64,000 nt of DNA, from the NCBI GenBank assembly GCA_032622095.1, contig CP136062.1, positions 142,186,351-142,250,350 on the forward strand, in the 5' to 3' direction. The notes below the pieces were generated by a model that worked only from the letters and a program-made list of their open reading frames with translations, had not been told where the DNA came from and searched no databases. The position numbers and the translations under genes were made by a program. Shown here one piece after another: positions 11,288-21,300 of this stretch. Position 1 is the first letter of the stretch; every line of letters begins with the position of its first letter. This stretch comes from Siphonodentalium dalli (taxonomy: Eukaryota; Mollusca; Scaphopoda; Gadilida; Siphonodentaliidae).

Positions 11288-11904
11288 TCTATTATATATT
11301 TTGGAAGATCTGTGTGTCTGTGTGTCTGTGTGTCTGTGTGTGTGTTCGCGATGAACTCGAAAACGTCCCAACCGATTTCGATGAAACTTGGTATGTGGGG
11401 GTATTTTCGGCCGGGGACGAACATAGGCATATTAATTTGTCCGTGCGACGTCACTTTGACCTTGAAATCGGGTCATTTCAAGGTCAAACGCCCGAATATC
11501 ACGGGATTTCGATGAAACTTGGTATGTGGGGGTACTTTCTTATGGCGAGTCTCATAAGCATATTCATTTGCCCGTGCGACGTGACCTTGACCTTGAAATC
11601 GGGTAACTTCAAGGTCAAATCGCCAATTTTGATGGGATTTCGACGAAATTTGATACGTTGGGTTACTTTTGTTCACCGATTGTTTTGGACGGGTCCAATC
11701 GTGACCCCGACCAGACCTTGACCTTCAAAATGATCAATTCAAGGTCAAATCGGGTAAAACCGGATGGATTTCGACGGGCACGTTTGTCGGGTACTTTTGT
11801 CCGGGCAGTGTTTTGGACTGGTCAAATCGTTACCCCACTTGACCTTGACCTTCAAAATGGACAATTCAAGGTCAAAGCCCGGACGAAGTCGGGTCACCTT
11901 CTAG
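11288..11904 (+). mobile_element. Non-autonomous Helitron-like element, tandem unit 1
   Basis: A 617-bp unit starting TCTATTATATATTTTGG after an A and ending CACCTTCTAG before a T. This matches the Helitron rules: 5' TC, 3' CTRR, insertion between A and T. A short GC hairpin (CCCG...CGGG around GACGAAGT) lies 11 bases upstream of the terminal CTAG, as expected for a Helitron 3' end. The interior has four degenerate sub-repeats of about 130 bp. Each carries GACCTTGA-type words and an inverted TCAAGGTCA. There is no Rep/helicase gene. Long open frames across it have no known domain and repeat between the units. Confidence 0.8.
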
Positions 11905-12521
11905 TCTATTATATATTTTGGAAGATCTGTGTGTCTGTGTGTCTGTGTGTCTGTGTGTGTGTTCGCGATGAACTCGAAAACGTCCCAACCGATTTCGATG
12001 AAACTTGGTATGTGGGGGTATTTTCGACCGGGGACGAACATAGGCATATTAATTTGTCCGTGCGACGTCACCTTGACCTTGAAATCGGGTCATTTCAAGG
12101 TCAAACGCCCGAATATCACGGAATTTCGATGAAACTTGGTATGTGGGGGTACTTTCTTATGGCGAGTCTCATAAGCATATTCATTTGCCCGTGCGACGTG
12201 ACCTTGACCTTGAAATCGGGTAACTTCAAGGTCAAATCGCCAATTTTGATGGGATTTCGACGAAATTTGATACGTTGGGTTACTTTTGTTCACCGATTGT
12301 TTTGGACGGGTCCAATCGTGACCCCGACCAGACCTTGACCTTCAAAATGATCAATTCAAGGTCAATTCGGGTAAAACCGGATGGATTTCGACGGGCACGT
12401 TTGTCGGGTACTTTTGTCCGGGCAGTGTTTTGGACTGGTCAAATCGTTACCCCACTTGACCTTGACCTTCAAAATGGACAATTCAAGGTCAAAGCCCGGA
12501 CGAAGTCCGGTCACCTTCTAG
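11905..12521 (+). mobile_element. Non-autonomous Helitron-like element, tandem unit 2
   Basis: Begins at the base after unit 1 with the same TCTATTATATATTTTGG and ends in the same CTAG, followed by T. It differs from unit 1 by only a few substitutions and has the same 617-bp length. The 3' hairpin here is a perfect CCGGAC-GAA-GTCCGG. Head-to-tail arrangement with no intervening bases is a known by-product of rolling-circle transposition; unequal crossing-over is the alternative. Confidence 0.8.
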
Positions 12522-13399
12522 TATATATATATATTCATATATATATTGTGTAAAAACATTCTCGTGACAGTTTGCAAATTGAAACGGACCGCCATATCCA
12601 TCATCAACCCGGACCCATCATCAATATTTATACTAATCGATAACTTCTTTCTGCGTATAACCGTCAAGGCTGACTTGGGATCCGTCGCCAAATTATCTAC
12701 ATCATTTAAGATTTACCTCACAGACTAGGTTTGAGTCATATACCCATGAACGGTGTAATTATATTCACATATTCCTTCAAATGTCCAGATATATACATAT
12801 AGGCCTATGTAGAAATATAACCCTTTAAAAATTTCGTGCGCGTCTTGGCAAACTAGACCCATATACGCTGGAAGATGTTATTCGACAAAATGCAAGCACC
12901 ATTATTTTCTGGCCATGCACATACGTTTCTGTTATCGCCTTCTTGTAATTTTATAACAATGTATTGTCCATTTTTTTTGTATTCTGGTGAGGGGCTACCT
13001 ATGTTGAAATAACTTGTGCCACGACCCCTTGTATATTATTAAACGAATAAAATATGTTTAAAGTAAAAGTATCTATGGCAGAGTACAACCGACGGGCTGT
13101 CTAAAGGCCATGTGCAGCGAAAATACTTGCGACATGCGGTGTAGATCAGTTCTCTAGAAACTCCAGCGACATGGTCAAGGTCGAATTGTTCGTCTGGGAC
13201 TAATTGATATATGAAATTCTGCGTTTGAAATTCGTTATGTGGATTCTTTGAATCTTGGAGTATCACAGCGAGCGCCCATCGGATGGCATCACGATGTACC
13301 ACACTTCACAGTGTGTAAGCCTGTACTCGATGATTTGCCTTTCTTCTGGGATTGACTAGTTCGAGTAACAGCATAACAGGAACGGAACCAGAAACAGGA
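12522..13399. other. No gene called
   Basis: A short TA-rich run follows the Helitron pair. A minus-strand open frame of 87 codons (13039-13302) is unassigned. Its part at about 13148-13211 resembles 34493-34556 (about 78% by eye), so it may be a shared repeat or a coding relic. Confidence 0.4.
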
Positions 13400-13720
13400 A
13401 CAACTTCCGAGTGACAAGTGACTGTTCCCAGTAACATGAACAGGAACAGAGATTTAAACTTTTTTTACGCGTTTTATGCATTGAAAAAATACACATTATA
13501 CATCATTCGAAAGCATAGAATCACCCATTCATGAATATTGCAAGGAACGTCGATCGGTGAATCAGCAATTAGCAACCGGAGGACTATCCGAGAATCAGGG
13601 ACAGGAACAGAAGCTATACACTTAATTTTCTCGCGTTTTAAGCAATGAAACAAGACATATTATACATTATTGGAAAGCATAGCATCTCCCCATCGTTAAT
13701 ATTTCAACATTTAAACACTA
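13400..13720. repeat. Two-unit degenerate tandem repeat, about 162-bp period
   Basis: CAGGAACAGAGATTTAAAC at 13438 and CAGGAACAGAAGCTATACAC at about 13600 each begin parallel text through CGCGTTTTA, ACATTATACAT and GGAAAGCATAG. A further fragment around AATCGGCAATTAGCA lies near 14455. Confidence 0.7.
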
Positions 13721-16700
13721 CTTTTGAGAATTAAAGGTACACAATCCGACTCGATGGTCCACATATCATCCAGTTACAACAACAACGGAATTTCATCAAA
13801 AGCAGATTTAGTTATCCAAATGAGTGTATTACCAATAAATACTCACACCGATACCAAGCGCGATATCATAATGGCAAAACAGTCCTGTAATAACGTTTTT
13901 TTTATTGACGGTTTATACGACGAGCGAGTGTAGTTTGCAACTTCCATATACGGTGACGCACATAGTTTTAGTGAAATTCCCCAGACATGTCATCACAAAT
14001 GTAATCAAAAATATTTCCACGTGTAACTTGCATGCTGTTATATAACATGTCTATTTGCATGTCTAAAACATTATTCCCGATTCGTAAATAAGACTGTTAC
14101 GTGAACTATCACAAGTTACCTTATTTGTTGTTGCTGACGTTACTTTTCGTCGTGTTATATTCCGAAGTTAATTTGCGATAGCATTAATCGCCATGCACAC
14201 TCACAGCCAACTGTGAATCTGTGACATTGGGTGACCTTTCGAACTATCGCGACGGTGTCTGCGCATGTCCATATGGAAGAACATCATTCGACTATTTGCC
14301 AGGCCGCCAAATAGTCGATGTGGTGAATAATAACAGATTTAAAAAATCGATATCTGATAACTTTGAGCTTTGATGGGCCAAAGCCGACGAAATATTAATT
14401 TAGGGGCGTTATTATGAATCTTTACGTGTATAATTGGCGAGGAAAGTCAAGCGGTGAATCGGCAATTAGCACCCCGAAGAACGTAACAGATTCTTCGTAG
14501 AAATAGTATTATTTTTCCATGTTGTCATCGTTTTCTTTTCCTGTTACTTATACATGTATAACAAGCTAATCATATTTGTGTTATTCTCGAACCATTGGTT
14601 AGATATACAGTTTATAACAAATTATAAAAAACCTGACAAATTCGAAATTAATATTGCCCCCTGACTTTACTGTTCGTCCAGATAGGGTTGCACATCGATT
14701 GTATTCTTCTCGTCTTTTTCGTTGTCTTTTCTTGAATCATATTTAGCACTGCGGTCAATGGGAAAATTACTAAATTGTGTAATATGATACACATATCCCA
14801 AATTCCATCCATCCATCGCTGTTATTTGGTGTGTGTATGGATATTTTCGCTTTAAATATAAATTGATGCGTGTATCCACAAGCACACACACGCACGCGCG
14901 CCCGCCCACAAGCACACCCTCACACACATATACATTTATTTATTAATTTAATATGATTATACCAGATTAATATTTTAATTACTTGGGCCAATAATGGCAA
15001 TATATCGTGTAAACATTCGTTAAATTGTCAATATAGGCACCACAGTCATCCGCCCGTGAAGTTTCAGAAATTACCAGTCACTTGCACCATCGGTTTGTTG
15101 TGAATGTATTATTTTAATATGATAATATGCAAGGCATGTGTAGAACGACCCCGGCATACTAGTAAGAAGACGAACAATGCGAAGGATCGTGCAAATAGTC
15201 GTGGAACTATATGCACATATATTAGGACTATATAATGTTTGATTATTAGTGTAGATCGTTAAAGGATTCCAGTGGACTTCGATAATTATATATGCCTTAA
15301 TATATAGCCTATCGGCCTTTGGTAATAAAAGCCTCTATATTGTAATGTATATATAGTGAATGCTATAGACTACATTGTACGTCGCTGCGATTAAGCGAAG
15401 ACGACACGGCACGTTCAGTCATGTCTGGATTTTGGCCCGCAGAGACAAATATGACGTTTTGACGTCATGGCGCCGTAACTGCCTTGATTTAGCTAACAAA
15501 TGAAACTGATATAATATGAACATTTACAGGACATATTCATAACAACTTATTGTTTATTAATAAATAACTACTTCAGTTGTCCATTGCCATAATATCGGAA
15601 GTTGTGAAGTAGTAAATTCGTTTCATTGCTGATTCCGCGATTTTGTGAAATCACTCCCGGAAGTCACGTGATCTTTTCACGAAAAAGTTGTGTGGCTAAC
15701 AAGAAATTATGGCATTGAAATCCATGTAAAAAAGGACGACCGTGCAGTCACGACCTGCACTACTCAGACTAATATGTGTTGACTTATATGAACGTCAAGA
15801 TTTAATTAACTATAAATATTTCTTATAACCAATTACGTACACGAAGTTGGTTGCTTGTGGTAGGGGGTTGGGTCTGTACCTCATAATTATCATATTATAC
15901 TCATACATGTATCTTACAGCCTTTCGATCGTGGCTCCCCGGGGCCATTTTTTTGACTGGCACATATACCCATTCTCAATTTGGACGAAATATTAGTTGTT
16001 CTCTCCTCCACAACCCTTGGCCTTGGTTGGAAATTGGGGTTATTATGAGTGAGAACTTGGGTTTACCCCCTCATAATTTGGGTTGTTTGTTTGTTTCAAA
16101 TCACAACCCAAATCATTAGAATATAAGTAAGGAAATACATTCAATTTCCAAGAACATGATTTGTTTGTAGGCCTACCTCAGTACCGGTAGGCCCTACCTG
16201 TATAGATTCTATAGTGATTTTATAGGTTGGGATTTGATCAGTTTGATTGCATGGAGCTACATTTATACCAGCGCGGACTCGGAACCATGCACTATGAAAC
16301 AACTTCAACCCAACCAAACCTAATGCGAACCATGCCAACATTATGCCTGCTTTGTGTGCTATGTCGCGTCGCTGTCAAAACGTCAATAACTTTCGCGGGA
16401 AAATGCGCGTGACAATATGACGTCGCTTTGGATACAACATATGACGTAATCTAACAGTTTACAGAACATGCTTCTACTAATTTACTAAACTAAAGAAAAG
16501 TTTATTTAGTTATATGATAAAGGATCATAAAGATTCAAGATATTTACGATATGAATTAGGCCTATGTTGTTTTCGTGAGGTGGCTAAGGAAAATTTGCAG
16601 TTTTACGTAAATTTCCGACATTTCCCGAATGGCATAGCAACCCGAGTCCGGTCGACAATATTTATGATTTAAGTCATGATTATTCTTCAAAGAATAAACC

Positions 16701-16785
16701 ATGTAATGCCTTAACGCAATGAATAATGTTATGTTGGCTATATGAAAAGTAACATTTTGTAGTTTTAATTTAATTGGAATGACGT
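13721..16785. other. No gene; small inverted repeats and CRE-like sites
   Basis: No convincing gene. An 11-bp-arm hairpin (TCGACTATTTG) spans 14288-14318. A CA/CG-rich stretch lies at about 14880-14930. TGACGT or ACGTCA cores occur at about 15453-15465, 16380, 16418 and 16441. A 90-codon open frame at 15847-16119 has no recognisable domain. Confidence 0.45.
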
Positions 16786-16851
16786 TTCAAGATGGCGGCC
16801 CCTCAAATTCAAAATGGCGGAGCCCCTAATTCAAGATGGCGGCGCCCATGT
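16786..16851 (+). promoter_or_regulatory. Three 22-bp repeats of a YY1-like motif
   Basis: TTCAAGATGGCGGCCCC, TTCAAAATGGCGGAGCCCC and TTCAAGATGGCGGCGCCC begin at 16786, 16808 and 16830, exactly 22 bases apart (about two helical turns). The CAAGATGGCGGC core resembles a YY1 site. YY1-like cores also occur in several repeats elsewhere in the window, so this may be repeat-derived and not a functional promoter. Confidence 0.4.
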
Positions 16852-16869
16852 TCGAAAGCGAACTTAGTA

Positions 16870-16940
16870 TAAGGACGACCTGCGCATATGTTGCTGCGCA
16901 ACATATGCGCGGCTGGGCTGCGCCCAGCTGGTCGTCCTTA
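16870..16940. repeat. Three-way-junction palindrome (cruciform-forming)
   Basis: Outer stem TAAGGACGACC (16870-16880) pairs with GGTCGTCCTTA (16930-16940). Inside are two separate hairpins: GCGCATATGTTGC/GCAACATATGCGC (16882-16910) and GCTGGGC/GCCCAGC (16912-16928). Both have a TGC loop. All three stems are perfect and only about three bases are unpaired at the junction. The layout is a T-shaped nested palindrome. Confidence 0.9.
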
Positions 16941-16952
16941 AAAAATTTCACC

Positions 16953-17050
16953 TACACGGTATCAGGGAACGTAAACAAAGGGAAGGTTCACTCACGTCAT
17001 GACGTTATGAAATCTGACTGGAGCCCGGCCGCCATGTTTCTGGTGGGATA
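16953..17050 (+). repeat. Repeat arm, inverted relative to 19898-19984
   Basis: Shared words in the same order on opposite strands: CAGGGAAC, AGGGAAGGT, GGCCGCCAT and TTTCTGGTGGGAT. The arms are diverged and about 2.85 kb apart. They could be two copies of one interspersed repeat or the ends of a larger inverted-repeat element. Confidence 0.6.
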
Positions 17051-19897
17051 CTGGAGTGTGACGTCATGGTGTGGGTGCACTTTTCCCATTAATTGATGCG
17101 GCCTATATTTACCTTATGCTTTATGGTGATGACTGACTATGCGCACACAATGTTGCCATATATCTTATTATATTGTATTGGCAATAGAGTGTCGATCAGA
17201 ACCATATAGGCCCTACCTGTAGGCATATTGGTGTTACATGTGGGCCTATATATAACAGTCTTAACAGATCGTAGTTTTAAACAAAATTTACTTACCCTAA
17301 CGTGTGTAGGCCTATGTACGGCATCCCAGCATCCCTTGTTCTCATGTGTATCTACCCCGATGAAATTTAGCGCGTTAGACCCACTAAACCCTCGGGATTT
17401 TCAAAGTCCGACAGCCATATTTCGGATCGATAAAGTGTATTTATCTTATGTTATGTCAACTATTAACATAGAATAATATTACAGAAATAATATTAAAATT
17501 GTCCATAACAAATGAAAACTTATATAGGAACATTCCATATTGATGCATACAGATATTGAATTGTTACACCCTGGTTCACCCGACACTAAATACAATTAAT
17601 AGGACCACATATATAAACAAAATAATGTTCTAACCTCCTATATATGTCGTTTCAAGCATCAATAGCCAATGCCTTATTTGTATTTAAATTCGCACAGTAG
17701 ACCTATACATATTATGATCTATTATACTATTATGATATATATTAGTATAATTGGCCTATATATTATACCAATGTTCACAACTAAACGCCGTGTAGTATAT
17801 ATAATGTATACGGATGGACGCATGCGCATTTATATGTCGTGCATGACGGTAATTAAATATATAAACCCCAAGAACGATTAAGACCTGTATAGATGCAAGC
17901 CATCGGATACACGATTGATATGTAATGTTTTTGTCATTATTGAATACGGGCATCGAATTGCGCGAATTTATAACAAGCGGAAAATAATATACTGTATACA
18001 CGTGCGAATTTAAATACCAATAAGGTAGCTATATATATGCATATATAGTTTAATTTGTGAACTGTGTCACATCAGGCATATGGGCATATTTAAGATATAT
18101 ATGTGGCTATATCATGACTAAAAAGCGACCAGGGGGGGGTGAGTATTTAAATTTAGGAAATATCCAAGATCCATCTATATCCTCTGTATACATTATTAGT
18201 TCCTTATTCATTATAGACTACTAGTATTTTAATCTGATAGAGTTACAATAAAAAATCATTTGTCTTATATGAATAAAGTTGTGAAATATACAATTAAGAG
18301 TATTTGTAATAAATTTCGACATAGTTCTGCATAGTTCATAATGCAGATTACAATCGCTCATCGTTGTAGTTCAATATGTTATGCAGAGGCAGAAACCTGA
18401 CTTAACAACCCATGCATGGCTGCACCATGAAATATATTATTTTCTGGGAAAAAAAACCTGAAATATGCTGATACCAATAGATACGTAAATACATTTACTG
18501 ACACAGTAAAAGACGTCTACTCATAGAACAATTAAATACCATATTTATGATATATCCTATTCGTTCATGGAGTAAAACAATTGTTAACCATTATTTCACT
18601 ATATCTGTAGAACTAAATTCATCAAATTAGACCTAAAAATAATCAGAATTATGCCATAAACCTATAGGTACGGCAATTGCCAATTGTGTCGACCTGGAAT
18701 ACCTTTCAGTTGGAATTGGGATATAATAGGAATTCCCGATCACATGCAAATTAACATGGTGTTGAGTATCATGAATACCCGAGTAGGCGAATACCAGTGG
18801 GGGCTACCTGAAATCTATAGAATTCTGAAAATGAATTATTACAGCATATATACACATCGTGAAATCCCTGCAACGATGAGTCGATAGAGTTCGGATTGAG
18901 TACCTTTAAATGTCTGATATATATTGAGTTGCTATATGTACTTACACACTGGTACCCTGAGTGTTAATAACATCAGAATCCATCATTGGCATCAGGACAT
19001 ATGTAGCTGATAGTCATATATACCGGTACAAGTGGAATGAAGTCTGTAAATAAAACAACTGTAGTGTGAGTGGACACATTCTGAAAATGTTTACATATGC
19101 TATTACTACTAGTACTCTCATGGGCTATAGCCGCTAATAATATTGATGGGTGGGGATTTAGGCTCAAATTAATAATAATGATGGCAATTTCACTCTACAT
19201 GTATGGCTCAATGCCAAATAATAGTGATCTTTGGGAATTTTCTCTGTCAATATAATAATATACTGTCCTGATACAATTGTAATTTCACTACTAATTTGTA
19301 TTCTAATTTTCATTTGATCAAATAAATTGTGATTTATATATAAATATCAAGTTAATTTGAATCACCATTCTTGAAGTTGTGTATGAAAAACTCAACTCGA
19401 CTCCGACATTTATTTACTTTAGCTGTTTACAGATTTTTGTAAAATAAATTTATAATATAATGGACTCTCAGTCTCATCGAGTCATCGATCGTGCACTCAG
19501 TCGTGTCGCCTGGTCGCTGCAAGCCTGTAACTATTGATATTATTACAATTCAGAGTCATTAATTTAATGATCAGCTAGAAAATCAGTAAATCATTATCTA
19601 AATGTGAAATATGCTGAAGGACTTGAACAATACAAAATAAAATTGAGGCATCTGTCATTTTTGACAGCTGTCAAATTCAATTGACAATGTCATTTAACAT
19701 TGTTTTAAATACCAAAATATTCCACATAAACCTAGTTTTATAAATATACATACCGTAAGAAACCAACCACTAACAATATAAACACATTAAGCTCCATATA
19801 AATAATATAGAATCATTTTATCGAATGTTTTAACACAAAAAAGTTCGACGGCCGACCATGTTTGTATTCAATGTCAAAACGAAAGCGAGGATGCGGA
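17051..19897. other. No gene seen
   Basis: Nearly 3 kb of AT-rich sequence between the inverted arms. Open frames are short and not coding-like. There is an 8-base G run at 18132-18139. Confidence 0.5.
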
Positions 19898-19984
19898 GAT
19901 CCCACCAGAAAGATGGCGGCCAAATTACATGTTTTGATTGGAGTAGACCTTCCCTCTGTCTATGTTCCCTGACGGTATACTGTA
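19898..19984 (-). repeat. Repeat arm, inverted relative to 16953-17050
   Basis: Reverse complement shares CAGGGAAC, AGGGAAGGT, GGCCGCCAT and TTTCTGGTGGGAT with 16953-17050. A full CRE-like palindrome, TGACGTCA, lies just outside at about 19996. Confidence 0.6.
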
Positions 19985-20186
19985 AATTATGTGTGACGTC
20001 ACACGTACGTACGCCCGTCTGTTAGCGCACCGAGCGGGGTCGTTATAAGTATACATAGTCTATAAATCTCCATCGCTCCAGCATTCACTGGAATTGTGAC
20101 GAACAACGGGTCTAGATATATATCTGATGCCCAACCTTCAATCATTGACATCTTTATCATGCTTGACCTAGATTGAAATCTAACTC

Positions 20187-20985
20187 ATGACGAGGGTCAA
20201 TCTCCCGGCTGGAATTGGCAACCACACCGGGAGACTGGCTACATTTCTACGAGAGAAATGCAGCATAACAGACGTGATGAAAACGTGCCCCAGCCAGCGC
20301 AACAAAGCTGAAATCCTGATATTCGTCAGGGAAGAAGCTTTCAGGCAAAAGCTATTACAAGCTAAGGACCTAGGTGATACCTGCTTTAAAGCAACTGTTT
20401 GATGAAGAAAGGTGGCAAGGAAAACCTATGTGTGATCGCACTAAAACTACACCCAAGCATCGACGACGCATACTGTGCTAAAAGCGCAAGAGAAGGATCT
20501 ACTGCCAAACGCCTGGTTAAATCCGCGACAGGATATCCAACCTGGAAAGTGAAGATCACATGTCCAAAGTAGCCAAGCAGAAAATATTAAAAGAAGGCTT
20601 AGCACTTGACTTTGCTAAATTCAAGACATGCGAATATGTAGCCAAACCATCACCCACGCAGGGCTACAACTGTCAGTCTTTTGGCCACGCGAGCCATAGG
20701 TGCAAGTTAAAAACAAAGTGCCGGAAGTGTGGGGGTGAACATACTCACCAAAAATGCACCAATGACACTGTCAAATGTGCGAATTGTGGAGGAGGGCACA
20801 AAAGCTCGGACAAAGTGTGCCCTCGCTACAAAGCTGAGGCAACAAAGAGGGAGGCCAAGTCACTAAGCCTAGCTCAGTCCTCTTGCTACTCTCCAACAGG
20901 CCGGGAAGCCATCAACCTAGCCTGTGTATTCTGCACCAGCCTTGCAGTCACACTTGGCGCATCCGATGCTCATATTACTCCATAG
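20187..20985 (+). pseudogene. LINE ORF1 (gag-like) remnant with CCHC zinc knuckles
   Basis: The first part (20187-20402) and the second (20560-20985) are in different frames. The linking segment from about 20403 reads in a third frame, so at least two frame breaks exist. The second part has three knuckle-like units: one whose first Cys is replaced by Tyr (YNCQSFGHASHRC), then CRKCGGEHTHQKC and CANCGGGHKSSDKVC. The Cys-Pro after the third knuckle is usual in Jockey and I-type ORF1 proteins. These proteins bind the element RNA. The copy is not functional. Confidence 0.8.
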
Positions 20986-21054
20986 GAAATATCTGCTCGC
21001 GTGGCGTCTATAGCGAGCAAAGTTTACAGAACTCGTGTTTCAAGTGAACACCAG

Positions 21055-21154
21055 GTCTCCATCCTCGTCACTCTCACGTTTTCTTGAGGTTTGAATAAGC
21101 CCTCATTCTGACGATCTAGGTTGTCAACTTCCTGTTTCCAGTCGTCGTCAAATT
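21055..21154 (-). repeat. Inverted copy of LINE ORF2 segment 22545-22645
   Basis: About 100 bases are the reverse complement of 22545-22645, with one visible mismatch (GATCGTC here against GATAGTC). It lies between ORF1 and ORF2 of the same element and abuts a direct copy of a second ORF2 segment. Confidence 0.9.
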
Positions 21155-21181
21155 ATACTTATTGAATCATAAAATTCTGGA

Positions 21182-21265
21182 CACGCGAGTTCTGGACAAA
21201 ACTCAAAACCCTGACTGGCACCTCAAAAAATCCCAGCAATGGGAACGTTGAGAATCCGGTGTATC
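21182..21265 (+). repeat. Direct copy of LINE ORF2 segment 22367-22450
   Basis: 84 bases appear identical to 22367-22450, including CACGCGAGTTCTGGAC and the end CCGGTGTATC. With the inverted copy just upstream, it shows that two pieces of ORF2 were copied into the ORF1-ORF2 spacer. Confidence 0.9.
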
Positions 21266-21300
21266 TTTACAGAATACTGTAAAGAACTGACAAACTAATC

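Noticed and set aside
11219-12553. Open frames of up to 226 codons across the Helitron-like units
   Set aside because: They duplicate exactly between the tandem units, run through microsatellites and have no recognised domain; the DNA is better explained by repeat structure.
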